Source: Pseudoneobacillus sp042683745 (GTDB lineage: Bacteria; Bacillota; Bacilli; Bacillales; Cytobacillaceae). Taken from it: DNA of 64,000 nt. Location: contig NZ_JBHUJX010000022.1 of NCBI RefSeq assembly GCF_042683745.1, positions 1 to 64,000 on the forward strand, written 5' to 3'. The notes below the pieces were generated by a model, which was not told where the DNA came from, did no database searches, and worked only from the letters and a program-made list of their open reading frames with translations. A program made the position numbers and the translations under genes. Numbering within the stretch: the first letter of the stretch is position 1; every line of letters starts with the position of its first letter. Shown in pieces: positions 34,376 to 42,151 of this stretch.

Positions 34376-34496
34376 GTCCAGCTCCAGCGCCTAGCCCCTC
34401 GAGGTCAAATGTTCGCCAGCCAAAAAGTCAAAGAACGACTTTCCGGCTGGCGAAGCATTTGCTTGTCGGGGCTAATCAAGGCGCTTCCGCTTTTCT
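34376..34496 (+). repeat. structured intergenic repeat, copy A
   Basis: This is the shortest of three related copies (see 40359 and 45042). Outer arms AGCGCC-TAGCCCC (34386-34398) and GGGGCT...AGGCGCT (34468-34485) pair around nested arms CAAATG/CATTTG and TTCGCCAGCC/GGCTGGCGAA. The top is AAAGTC-AAAGAAC-GACTTT at 34424-34442. The outer 3' arm is followed by TCCGCTTTT. The element fills most of the space between the lysine-importer ATPase and the zinc-ribbon gene, and ends about 10 bp before the latter's ribosome site. Confidence 0.88.
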
Positions 34497-34519
34497 TATA
34501 GAATGGAGGAAAAATGAAA

Positions 34520-34861
34520 ATGTCTCAACTACCTAATTGCCCAAAATGTCAGTCAGAATATACATATGAAGATGGAAGTCTTTTTGTCTGTCCAGAATGT
34601 GCCCACGAATGGAATCTAGAATCTGTGACAGAAAATCAAGAAGATCAAAAGATCATTAAAGATGCCAATGGAAATGTCTTAAATGATGGTGATACAGTAA
34701 CCGTAATCAAAGACCTTAAAGTTAAAGGCAGTTCTGATGTTTTAAAAATAGGTACAAAAGTAAAAAATATCCGCTTGGTTGATGGAGACCATGACATAGA
34801 TTGCAAAATTGATGGTTTTGGAGCCATGAAATTGAAGTCTGAATTTGTAAAAAAAGTATAA
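34520..34861 (+). CDS. yjdM: zinc-ribbon protein YjdM (PhnA domain)
   Basis: A 113-residue protein. A zinc ribbon is at residues 5-30 (PNCPKCQSEYTYE, then FVCPECAHEW), followed by a PhnA beta-barrel domain (IIKDANGNVLNDGDTVTVIKD-type sequence, LVDGDHDIDCKIDGFG). The family was once linked to phosphonate use but its function is not established. The start is ATG 34520 rather than ATG 34514, which is only four bases from the GGAGG ribosome site. It is closed by a terminator. Confidence 0.92.
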   Translation: MSQLPNCPKCQSEYTYEDGSLFVCPECAHEWNLESVTENQEDQKIIKDANGNVLNDGDTVTVIKDLKVKGSSDVLKIGTKVKNIRLVDGDHDIDCKIDGFGAMKLKSEFVKKV

Positions 34862-34865
34862 AAAA

Positions 34866-34911
34866 TGGAAGACATTCGTTATGGGAATTTCTGTGATAAA
34901 TGTCTTTCTTT
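34866..34911 (+). terminator. terminator after yjdM
   Basis: AAGACATT (34869-34876) pairs with AATGTCTT (34899-34906) with a loop of 22 bases, followed by TCTTTTTATTTTT. Confidence 0.75.
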
Positions 34912-34966
34912 TTATTTTTAAACGTTTACAAGGTTCACTTTTGGTAAAAAATCAGTTTTAAGGAAG

Positions 34967-35030
34967 TTGACAGTTGATAAACTTCGTGGTAAATTTATCT
35001 CGAATTAAAGATATTCAATTTAGAGATAAA
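34967..35030 (+). promoter_or_regulatory. promoter with MhqR-type inverted repeat
   Basis: -35 TTGACA (34967-34972), a 17-bp spacer and -10 TAAATT (34990-34995) are followed by TTTATCTCGAATT (34994-35006) and AATTTAGAGATAAA (35017-35030). The last two are inverted copies of an ATCTC/GAGAT sequence like the Bacillus MhqR box, placed over and just after the -10. This suits repression of the dioxygenase gene by an MhqR-type quinone sensor encoded elsewhere. Confidence 0.6.
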
Positions 35031-35112
35031 AAATTTATATGCGTTGTTTACTCGTATTTTTGGAAAAATAGAAGTAACTCTAATAGAATTTTTAAAAAGC
35101 GGAGGAATATTA

Positions 35113-36090
35113 ATGAATGGATTAAAAGGAATACATCATGTGACGGCCATAACAAGTAGCGCAGAAAAAAATTATGAATTTTTCACTTATGTTTTAGGTA
35201 TGAGATTAGTGAAGAAAACCGTGAACCAGGATGATATTAAAACATATCACTTATTTTTCGCAGATGATACAGGGAGTGCAGGCACGGATATGACGTTCTT
35301 TGATTTCCCTGGGATTCCAAAAGGTGTACACGGAACAAATGAAATTTCCAAAACATCATTTCGTGTCCCGAATGATACAGCCATCGATTATTGGGCAAAA
35401 CGATTTGATCGCTTAGAAGTGAAACATACAGGAATAATCGAGCAATTTGGTAAAAAGACAATTTCGTTTGTAGATTTTGATGATCAACAGTATCAATTAA
35501 TTTCAGATGAAAATAATAAAGGGGTTGCTTCAGGTACACCATGGCAAAAGGGGCCAATTCCTTTAGAATATGCGATTACCGGTTTAGGACCAATTTTTGT
35601 TCGTGTAGCCAATTTTGATTATTTTAAAGAAATGATGGAAAAAGTCTTATTATTTAAAGAAATTGCTCAAGAAGGAGATTTCCATCTATTTGAGGTTGGT
35701 GAAGGAGGAAATGGGGCGCAAGTCGTTGTCGAATATAATGCAAGCCTACCACAATCAAGACAAGGCTTTGGAACTGTTCACCATGCTGCATTCCGCGTAG
35801 AAGATCGTACTGTTATTGATGAATGGGATAAACATTTGCGAAACTTCGGTTTCCAAACATCAGGTTTTGTGGACCGCTTCTTTTTCGGATCATTATATTC
35901 AAGAGTAGCTCCACATATTTTATTTGAGTTTGCAACAGATGGCCCTGGATTTATGGGCGATGAACCATATGAAACACTTGGAGAAAAATTATCTTTACCG
36001 CCATTTTTGGAACCAAAGCGGGAGCAAATTGAAAAATTAGTTCGCCCGATTGAAACTGTAAGAAGTACGAAAGAACTTATCAAAGAATAA
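35113..36090 (+). CDS. ring-cleaving dioxygenase, MhqO/MhqE type
   Basis: A 325-residue protein with two VOC repeats. GIHHVTAITSSAEKNYEFFTYVLGMRLVKKTVN opens the first; GTVHHAAFRV holds a second His ligand and HILFEFATDGPGF the Glu ligand. Bacillus homologues (MhqO, MhqE, MhqA) handle quinone stress as hydroquinone/catechol dioxygenases. ATG 35113 follows GGAGGAAT; the frame is open to 35044 without support. The upstream inverted repeat at 34994-35030 fits MhqR control. Confidence 0.9.
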   Translation: MNGLKGIHHVTAITSSAEKNYEFFTYVLGMRLVKKTVNQDDIKTYHLFFADDTGSAGTDMTFFDFPGIPKGVHGTNEISKTSFRVPNDTAIDYWAKRFDRLEVKHTGIIEQFGKKTISFVDFDDQQYQLISDENNKGVASGTPWQKGPIPLEYAITGLGPIFVRVANFDYFKEMMEKVLLFKEIAQEGDFHLFEVGEGGNGAQVVVEYNASLPQSRQGFGTVHHAAFRVEDRTVIDEWDKHLRNFGFQTSGFVDRFFFGSLYSRVAPHILFEFATDGPGFMGDEPYETLGEKLSLPPFLEPKREQIEKLVRPIETVRSTKELIKE

Positions 36091-36100
36091 GCTCCGAGTG

Positions 36101-36131
36101 AAAACACTTGAAATTTGTTTCAAGTGTTTTT
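36101..36131 (+). terminator. terminator after the dioxygenase
   Basis: AAAACACTTGAAA and TTTCAAGTGTTTT form a perfect 13-bp stem with loop TTTG, then TT. It starts 10 bp after the stop. Confidence 0.9.
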
Positions 36132-36262
36132 TAGCTTTTTTAAAAACAGAAGCTATAAAAAACATGGAAACAAAGGAGTTATTAATAAATTTAGAAACTT
36201 ACAAAAAATATCGGAATAGGGTATTAGTGGACTAAAATCTTTTACAAGGAAGGAGAATATCG

Positions 36263-36532
36263 ATGGAAAGGGATGAAAAATATTTAAGGGCAAAAAAAAG
36301 GGTTCAAAACTTAAAAGCCTTCTACATTCATTTAACCGTTTATGTTTTAGTAAATATTATGCTTTTTGTTATAAACTTGAGCTCAGATGCTGGGAATTGG
36401 TGGTTCATTTATCCACTTGGAGGTTGGGGAATTGGACTTTTAGTGCATGCTGTAACCACGTTTGCCTTTGGTAATTTCGGTTCCGATTGGGAAGAAAGAA
36501 AAATAAAAGAATACACGGATAAAGATAGATAA
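36263..36532 (+). CDS. 2TM-domain membrane protein
   Basis: An 89-residue protein with a basic N-terminus (RAKKRVQNLKAFYIHLTVYVLVN), two TM helices (about 18-38 and 50-70) with WWFIYPLGGWGIGLLVH between, and a charged tail (WEERKIKEY). This is the 2TM domain, which elsewhere is linked to LytTR regulators and kinases. Here it stands alone. ATG 36263 follows AAGGAGAATATC. Function unknown. Confidence 0.85.
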   Translation: MERDEKYLRAKKRVQNLKAFYIHLTVYVLVNIMLFVINLSSDAGNWWFIYPLGGWGIGLLVHAVTTFAFGNFGSDWEERKIKEYTDKDR

Positions 36533-36542
36533 TGGTTATGAT

Positions 36543-36589
36543 AATCGATAGAACAACTCGGGAGGTATCCTTTGAACGTTCTATCGATT
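36543..36589. terminator. bidirectional hairpin between 2TM and MFS genes
   Basis: AATCGATAGAAC (36543-36554) pairs with GTTCTATCGATT (36578-36589) around a 23-base loop that carries a stray GGGAGG. The tail on the + strand is TTTGTAATTT. It lies between convergent genes. Confidence 0.65.
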
Positions 36590-36595
36590 TGTAAT

Positions 36596-37792
36596 TTATG
36601 CTTCTTTCACTGAAGTTTTCCCTAGCACAAAGTAATATAACAAAATGGAAAGGAAAACAGAAAATGCAGCTGTATAATAAATGCTTGGATAACCAAATAA
36701 ATAGGCAACTTGCCCGAAAATAATCGCGCCAACACCAATTCCTAAATCAAAGAAAGAGAAAAAGGTTGCTGTAGCCATTCCTCTTCGGTTGGGTGGGGAA
36801 GCTTGCACAGACCATGCTTGTAATCCGGGCTGGATCATTCCGAATCCTAGTCCATAGAGAATACCTGCTAAATAAAGACTCAAACTATTGGGCAGCCATC
36901 CTAGTAATAGCATTGCAATTACAATGAGAAGTGCACCAGGTGGGAAAACCGCCTTATGCCCCTTTACGTCATAAATCTTTCCAGCAAATGTTCTTGTTAC
37001 CATCAGTGCTAATGCATACAATAGAAAATACCACTGTATTCCATATATTCCTTTCTGACTCGTATATATTGGAAGGAAGGCAGCAATACCACCAAAGGTG
37101 AATGTAATAAAGAAGAGCAAGAGGGATGGACGTATCGCTGTTTTCTCAAAAACATCCCACTTTTTAGAACTACTTTTAACTTTAACTGTTTCGGCTTTTT
37201 TAAATTGAATTCTAGATGACAAGATTAAAGCAATCAATCCAAGGGTAGCGCAGATTAGAAATATTTGTGTAAATGAAATTTTCCCCACTAAAGCTAGACC
37301 TAAAGTAGGACCAAAGGCAAGCGCCAAATTCCCGAATAACCCATAGTACCCCATACCTTCACCACGTCGATTAGCAGGAATAATATCTGTAGCAATGGTG
37401 CCAGATGCCGTTGTAGAAAAGCCCCAACCAATCCCTTGAACAGTCCGCATAAAAAATAGGAAGAAAAGACTTCCGGCGATTCCATAAGAACCTACTGAAA
37501 TAACAAAAATAGCAAGTCCAAGCAAGTAAACCTTGCGCCTTCCCCATGACTCTAATGCATGGCCTGCAAAGGGTCTGATCAATAGTGCTGAAAAAGTAAA
37601 TATTCCAACAACAATTCCAATTAGCTGATCATTGCCGCCTAATTTTTCGACAAATAGAGGAATGGTTGGCAATGTAATTTGGAATCCAATGAAAATAAAA
37701 AAGTTTGAGAAACAAATTAAGGTAAAATCCCGAGTCCAAATTTTTTCTTTCGCTATTGGTGCTGATGATTCTTTTATCAAAGGCGTACCCAT
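36596..37792 (-). CDS. major facilitator superfamily transporter
   Basis: A 398-residue 12-helix MFS exporter. DFTLICFSNFFIFIGFQITLPTIPLFVEKLGG is TM1; RPFAGHALESWGRRKVYLLG is the A-motif-like loop between TM2 and TM3, and RTVQGIGWGFSTTASGTIATD is TM4-5. It falls among drug/metabolite efflux-type carriers; the substrate is unreadable. ATG 37792 follows GGAGGAGGGAAG. It is monocistronic. Confidence 0.92.
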   Translation of the reverse strand: MGTPLIKESSAPIAKEKIWTRDFTLICFSNFFIFIGFQITLPTIPLFVEKLGGNDQLIGIVVGIFTFSALLIRPFAGHALESWGRRKVYLLGLAIFVISVGSYGIAGSLFFLFFMRTVQGIGWGFSTTASGTIATDIIPANRRGEGMGYYGLFGNLALAFGPTLGLALVGKISFTQIFLICATLGLIALILSSRIQFKKAETVKVKSSSKKWDVFEKTAIRPSLLLFFITFTFGGIAAFLPIYTSQKGIYGIQWYFLLYALALMVTRTFAGKIYDVKGHKAVFPPGALLIVIAMLLLGWLPNSLSLYLAGILYGLGFGMIQPGLQAWSVQASPPNRRGMATATFFSFFDLGIGVGAIIFGQVAYLFGYPSIYYTAAFSVFLSILLYYFVLGKTSVKEA

Positions 37793-37948
37793 ATGTATCT
37801 TCCCTCCTCCTTAGTTCAATATATTAATTCGATTATCTAAATAATATCTTTATTGTATAGAAATTGGATTAGAAATAAAATCCTTTTTAAGAAAGAATAT
37901 TTTTTCGTTATAATTGAAAAATACGAATCCATGGAGGTTTACTAAACA

Positions 37949-39115
37949 ATGAACTTTTTAGTAAAAATAGAGCCCTTTTTACTTAGTGATGATCTATTTG
38001 CACAGAAATTTATCTTACATATTTTAGATGACTTTACATTTGTCCCAGCTGAATGGACAGAAATGCTATTAAATGAAGCGTTACATTCTTCAAAGAAAGA
38101 ATCGCTCATTTTAGGACATTTAAACAAACTTCCTTTAAGCGAACGAGCGGTACAAATGATTATCGAAGGATTACAAAAACGAGATCAAACGAATAAATAT
38201 TTATATGCGGACCTTTTACAAAATTTAGAACCAGAGATGGCATTGAAGTATCGTAACGAAATTGAGCCATATATCAAGAAGGAAGGGATCGACTTTTATC
38301 ATTTTTTGCAAAATGGAACGGAAGAAGAAATTTGGGACAAATATGGGGAAATACTAGCGCAACTTGAAAATGAAGTTAAATTTAACCACACATTATACAG
38401 TCGTGCGAAACTTTTAGCGAGAACACTTTTGAAGAACGGTAGTATCGCTGAAAATGAAATCGATCTAAATCTTCAGGAACAGCTGGAAAGTGAATACTTT
38501 GGTTTTGATGGTATATTAATTATCTATTTAATAGGATTAATGAAGTTGCCAAAATACATTCCATTATTGGCAAGCCTTCTTGACCGTGATGAAGATATTT
38601 TATTAGAAGAAATAGCGGATACGTTAATTTCATTCCAAAGTGACGAAGTGGTGGAGTATGTTTTACCTTACGCAAAGAAAGAAGAATCATCTGTTTTTGC
38701 TCTATCTATATTAAGTGGTACGAAAACTCCATTAGCAACGAAAGTATTGAAGGAATTAATGAACGAGGTGGAAAATGAAGATGATCTAAGCCTTGTGTTT
38801 GAAGGTTTATGTCAGCAGCTTTCAACAGAAGCTCTACCCGAAATTGAACAATATCTAAAAAATGACCCAGAGTCCTATATGATTGAAATTGAAGAGACTG
38901 CGTATGGATTCTATAAAGTCATGGGATTGAAGCATCGAAATCTAAAATTATGGAAACAAATTGCCGAAGAAAATGAATATCAGTTCCGCAAACATATTGA
39001 AAAGGATAAAAAATTATCTACTGGCAAACCAGTATTAAACAATGACAAAGTTGGCCGAAATGAACCATGTCCTTGTGGAAGTGGAAAGAAATTCAAGAAA
39101 TGCTGTGGAGCATAA
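37949..39115 (+). CDS. helical-repeat protein with C-terminal SEC-C zinc motif
   Basis: A 388-residue, mostly alpha-helical acidic protein of HEAT-like repeats, ending with a complete SEC-C motif, RNEPCPCGSGKKFKKCCG (about 370-387), which binds zinc as in the SecA tail. Such proteins occur across Bacillus with no known role; links to SecA/SecB or the ribosome are possible because the SEC-C motif contacts those in SecA. ATG 37949 has GGAGG 15 bases upstream. A stem (AAAGCC/GGCTTT near 39122-39157) with a T-run follows. Confidence 0.85.
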   Translation: MNFLVKIEPFLLSDDLFAQKFILHILDDFTFVPAEWTEMLLNEALHSSKKESLILGHLNKLPLSERAVQMIIEGLQKRDQTNKYLYADLLQNLEPEMALKYRNEIEPYIKKEGIDFYHFLQNGTEEEIWDKYGEILAQLENEVKFNHTLYSRAKLLARTLLKNGSIAENEIDLNLQEQLESEYFGFDGILIIYLIGLMKLPKYIPLLASLLDRDEDILLEEIADTLISFQSDEVVEYVLPYAKKEESSVFALSILSGTKTPLATKVLKELMNEVENEDDLSLVFEGLCQQLSTEALPEIEQYLKNDPESYMIEIEETAYGFYKVMGLKHRNLKLWKQIAEENEYQFRKHIEKDKKLSTGKPVLNNDKVGRNEPCPCGSGKKFKKCCGA

Positions 39116-39167
39116 AAACTCCGAAAGCCTTACTGCGTCAGTGGTCTGGCTTTTTTTCAATTTCTTA

Positions 39168-39233
39168 CATGACATTTATCATACTATGTGCATGACATCT
39201 GCTACTACAATGAATTTTTCCTTTCTATATAAT
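39168..39233 (+). promoter_or_regulatory. desaturase promoter with CATGACAT direct repeat
   Basis: CATGACAT occurs at 39168-39175 and 39191-39198, a 23-bp step with further similarity around it. TATAAT at 39228-39233 is a consensus -10, but no good -35 lies 17 bp before it. This pattern fits an activator-dependent promoter such as the DesR-controlled des promoter. The identity of the activator is inferred. Confidence 0.55.
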
Positions 39234-39270
39234 TAAAATATAAAGTGGAAGAAAGGGGAGTTTTACAGAA

Positions 39271-40302
39271 ATGACCTTAGAAAATACAAAAAACTTAAGA
39301 AAACAGGTAGCCCCTTATGAAAAGTCGACGATAAGAGAAAGCATTTGGCAGATCATCAACACGATCGTACCATTTTTTATCTTTTGGTATGTGGCCTTTA
39401 TTAGCCTATCTGTTTCCTATTGGTTAGCGCTCGTTCCTATTATAATAGCTGCTGGCTTCTTAATTAGAACGTTTATCATTTTTCATGATTGCACCCATCA
39501 CTCCTTTTTTAAAAGCCGTCGAGCAAATAGAATTATTGGAACGTTTACTGGTGTGTTAACAATGTTTCCATTTGATCAATGGGGACATGATCATTCAGTA
39601 CATCATGCTACAAGTGGTAACTTAGATAAGCGAGGTACTGGTGATATTTGGACTCTTACGGTCGATGAGTATTTAGCAGCACCTTTGAAGCTCCGTATTG
39701 CGTATCGTTTATATCGAAATCCAATTGTGATGTTTGGTTTAGGTCCTATTTATCAATTTTTGATTATTAATCGTTTTAATCGAAAAGGAGCTAAAAGGAA
39801 GGAACGTCTAAATACGTATTTGACAAATATACTAATCGTTGCAGCTGTTACTTTACTTTGCTGGACGATCGGGTGGCAGACTTTTCTGATCATCCAAGGC
39901 TCTATTTTCATGATCTCGGGAGCTGCGGGTATTTGGTTGTTTTATGTTCAGCATACTTTTGAAGATTCTTATTTTGAAGAAGATAAAGATTGGGAATACG
40001 TGAAAGCAGCTGTAGAGGGAAGTTCCTTTTACAAACTTCCAAAGCTTATGCAGTGGCTGACAGGTAATATCGGCTTTCATCATGTTCATCATTTAAGTCC
40101 TAGAGTACCAAACTATAAGCTGGAAGAAGTTCACAATAACACACTTCCTTTGCAGAATGTCCCAACAATCACACTAGCAACGAGCTTACGTTCATTACGT
40201 TTCCGTTTATGGGATGAAGATAGAAAGAATTTTATCAGCTTTAAAGAAGTAAAGTCTGTTGCTGAAAAGAACGTTTCAGTTCGGGTAAAACCAGAAGTAT
40301 AG
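39271..40302 (+). CDS. des: acyl-lipid fatty acid desaturase
   Basis: A 343-residue membrane desaturase. The three di-iron histidine boxes are complete: HDCTHHSFF (about 72), HDHSVHHATSG (about 108) and FHHVHHLSP (about 269). Four hydrophobic helices anchor it. Bacillus Des inserts double bonds into membrane phospholipid acyl chains after cold shock. ATG 39271 follows AAAGGGGAG. A DesR-like regulator lies downstream across a repeat, but no DesK kinase gene is adjacent. Confidence 0.93.
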   Translation: MTLENTKNLRKQVAPYEKSTIRESIWQIINTIVPFFIFWYVAFISLSVSYWLALVPIIIAAGFLIRTFIIFHDCTHHSFFKSRRANRIIGTFTGVLTMFPFDQWGHDHSVHHATSGNLDKRGTGDIWTLTVDEYLAAPLKLRIAYRLYRNPIVMFGLGPIYQFLIINRFNRKGAKRKERLNTYLTNILIVAAVTLLCWTIGWQTFLIIQGSIFMISGAAGIWLFYVQHTFEDSYFEEDKDWEYVKAAVEGSSFYKLPKLMQWLTGNIGFHHVHHLSPRVPNYKLEEVHNNTLPLQNVPTITLATSLRSLRFRLWDEDRKNFISFKEVKSVAEKNVSVRVKPEV

Positions 40303-40314
40303 CATAGTTTAAAA

Positions 40315-40345
40315 ACTCCCCTTATTACTCCATTCTAAGGGGAGT
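40315..40345 (+). terminator. terminator after des
   Basis: ACTCCCCTTA (40315-40324) and TAAGGGGAGT (40336-40345) pair perfectly around an 11-base loop, followed by CTTTC. It lies 12 bp after the stop, before repeat copy B. Confidence 0.8.
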
Positions 40346-40358
40346 CTTTCATCAAATT

Positions 40359-40615
40359 GTCCAGTTACAGCGCCTAGCCCTGACGTACAGGATGTACTAG
40401 TGTCGACAATGCGACAGGACGCCCGAGCTTTTGTCGACCTCGAGGTCAAATGTTCGACATCCAAAAAGTCAAAGAACGACTTTCCGGATGGGCAAGCTTT
40501 GCTTGGCAAACCAAAGAACGGTTTGCATAAGTGCGACTAGGTCTCTGGCTTCGCTACTCTCGCCAGTCGACCAGTCTTCTTTATCGGGGCTGATCAAGGC
40601 GCTTCCGCTTTCACA
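40359..40615 (+). repeat. structured intergenic repeat, copy B (long)
   Basis: Outer arms AGCGCCTAGCCC (40369-40380) and GGGGCT...AGGCGCT (40586-40603) match copies A and C. It carries the GACGTACAGGATGTACTAGTG block shared with copy C, and two separate hairpins with the same loop: AAAGTC-AAAGAAC-GACTTT (40465-40483) and GCAAACC-AAAGAAC-GGTTTGC (40506-40526). CATCC/GGATG replaces the CAGCC/GGCTG of copy A, a paired change. It lies between des and the DesR-like gene and ends just before AAGGAGG. Confidence 0.88.
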
Positions 40616-40630
40616 TAAGGAGGAACTTAC

Positions 40631-41137
40631 ATGATTCGTATTGTTATTGCAGAGAAACAGCAAATGTTGCTAGGTACGATTGGTTCCTTGCTTAATTTGG
40701 AAGAAGATATGGAAGTGGTCGGGCAGGTTAGTAATAGAATGGAGGTTATTCATCTTGTTCACCAATTACAACCCAATATTTGTATCCTTGATATAGACTT
40801 GGATGGGGAAAGTGGACTCGAATTGGCTGAAGAATTGAAGGAATTAGGTTGTAAAATAATTGTTATGACAACCTTTGCACGGAATGGATATGATAAGCGA
40901 GCATTACAAGTAGGTGTAAATGGTTATTTATTAAAGGACAGCCCGAGTGAGGTACTTGCTTGTTCTATTCGTTCCGTAATGGCAGGAAAACAAGTCTATG
41001 AACCAGAGTTGATGGAAAAAGCTAATGAGGATGAAATAGTAATTGATGAGAAAGTTCATGAGCATAATCATGCAATTGGAACCGTCAAAGCTTATTTTTC
41101 AACGATCATGGATAAAATGAAGCTGCCGACGGGGTAG
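40631..41137 (+). CDS. DesR-like response regulator lacking a complete HTH
   Basis: A 168-residue protein. The receiver domain (1-125) closely recalls DesR: IAEKQQMLLGTIGSLLNLEEDMEVVG, phosphoacceptor Asp54 in CILDIDLDG, and GYLLKDSPSEVLACSIRSVMAGK. After PELMEKAN the LuxR-type HTH is missing most of its first two helices; only a stub like the recognition helix (IGTVKAYFSTIMDKM) remains, and the protein stops after LPTG without the last helix. It probably cannot bind DNA normally. ATG 40631 follows AAGGAGG. Repeat copy B ends about 15 bp upstream. Confidence 0.85.
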   Translation: MIRIVIAEKQQMLLGTIGSLLNLEEDMEVVGQVSNRMEVIHLVHQLQPNICILDIDLDGESGLELAEELKELGCKIIVMTTFARNGYDKRALQVGVNGYLLKDSPSEVLACSIRSVMAGKQVYEPELMEKANEDEIVIDEKVHEHNHAIGTVKAYFSTIMDKMKLPTG

Positions 41138-41150
41138 TAACATATAAAAT

Positions 41151-41192
41151 CAAGATACTTTTGATTAATTTCAAAATGTGTCTTGGTTTTTT
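41151..41192 (+). terminator. terminator after the DesR-like gene
   Basis: CAAGATAC (41151-41158) pairs with GTGTCTTG (41178-41185) with one G-U; inner TTTGA/TCAAA adds pairs. A GTTTTTTTG tail follows. Confidence 0.8.
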
Positions 41193-41218
41193 TGTTTTTA
41201 ACTTTCTTATAAAGCCTT

Positions 41219-41318
41219 TATGAAGTCCGTTTTCTAAAATTGTTAAAGAACAGTCACCATGAAGCCCATTAATTCTAAAATAGTCAAGAAACGGTCACCA
41301 TGAATCCTGCTTTTACCA
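41219..41318 (+). repeat. two and a half ~40-bp direct repeats
   Basis: Units start ATGAAGTCC (41219), ATGAAGCCC (about 41258) and ATGAATCC (about 41299); the first two share TTCTAAAAT, GTTAAAGAA/GTCAAGAAA and end in GTCACC. The array lies in the 320-bp gene-free stretch between the DesR-like gene and the next two-component system. No reading frame is maintained. Confidence 0.6.
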
Positions 41319-41362
41319 TTATCTATCCTATCACTTCATTAACAGCACCTACATAAAACCTC

Positions 41363-41428
41363 TAATCTTAAGAAATTCTTAAGAATTATTCTAAATGAAT
41401 GTTAAGATTTTCCGTTTAAGATTATGAT
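41363..41428 (+). promoter_or_regulatory. promoter region with TTAAGATT and CTTAAGAA boxes
   Basis: CTTAAGAAATT and CTTAAGAATTA stand as back-to-back 11-bp repeats at 41367-41388. TTAAGATT recurs at 41402-41409 and 41416-41423, the latter touching a TATGAT -10 at 41423-41428. The layout resembles the exporter promoter at 9748-9805 and suggests autoregulation by the OmpR-type regulator that follows. Confidence 0.55.
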
Positions 41429-41458
41429 ATTGATAGATTGCAAGAAAGTAGGGTGAAA

Positions 41459-42151
41459 ATGGATCAATATTTTGTGTTAGTCGTAGATGATGAAAAAGAA
41501 ATTAGGGACGCCATAGAAATTTACTTAAAAAATGAAGGGGTTACTGTGCTAAAGGCAAAAGACGGTATCGAAGCACTGGAATTAGTAAATGAACACCCCA
41601 TTCATCTGATTATATTAGATATTATGATGCCAAAGCTTGACGGGATATCTGCTACTTATAAAATTCGTGAGAAGAAAAACATTCCGATTATTATATTAAG
41701 TGCAAAAAGTGAAGATACCGATAAGATTTTAGGACTTCAAGTAGGTGCGGATGACTATGTAACAAAGCCATTTAATCCGATGGAGCTAGTGGCTAGAGTG
41801 AAGTCTCAACTCAGAAGGTATGTGCAGTTCGGTACATATGAAGGGATCAAAAAGGTAATAGATCTAAATGGTCTAACCCTTGATCAATCAGCAAAAGAAG
41901 TGACAGTCCAGGGCGAGCCTGTGAAACTAACACCGATTGAATATAAAATTGTTGAGCTACTTATGACGAACGCTGGTCGTGTATTTTCTATCAATGAGAT
42001 TTACGAACGAGTATGGAAAGAGCCTTGCTATAATGCGGAAAATACTGTAGCGGTTCACATCCGAAAAATTCGCGAAAAAATTGAAATAGACGCTAAAAAT
42101 CCAAGATACTTAAAGGTGGTGTGGGGAATTGGTTACAAAATCGAAAAATAA
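41459..42151 (+). CDS. response regulator, OmpR/PhoB (VanR-like) family
   Basis: A 230-residue regulator with a receiver domain (VVDDEKEIRDAIEIYL, Asp54 in LDIMMPK, ILSAK, VTKPFNPMELVARV) and a winged-helix effector (LTPIEYKIVELLMTNAGRVFSINEIYERVW and VVWGIGYKIEK). TTG 41438 is in frame, but AGTAGGGTGA fits ATG 41459. Its end overlaps the kinase gene by 23 bp. Direct repeats in its promoter suggest autoregulation. Confidence 0.94.
   Translation: MDQYFVLVVDDEKEIRDAIEIYLKNEGVTVLKAKDGIEALELVNEHPIHLIILDIMMPKLDGISATYKIREKKNIPIIILSAKSEDTDKILGLQVGADDYVTKPFNPMELVARVKSQLRRYVQFGTYEGIKKVIDLNGLTLDQSAKEVTVQGEPVKLTPIEYKIVELLMTNAGRVFSINEIYERVWKEPCYNAENTVAVHIRKIREKIEIDAKNPRYLKVVWGIGYKIEK

Noticed and set aside
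34318..34536. ORF running through repeat copy A
   Set aside because: The same repeat gives different frames in copies B and C, and stem pairing rather than codon pattern is kept, so it is non-coding.
36213..36232. sigma-B promoter (GGGTAT) before the 2TM gene
   Set aside because: GGGTAT is present, but the matching -35 (GTTTAA) is only half matched, so the call is not supported.
40431..40663. ORFs on both strands within repeat copy B
   Set aside because: They are products of the palindromic structure; no ribosome site and no conservation between copies.
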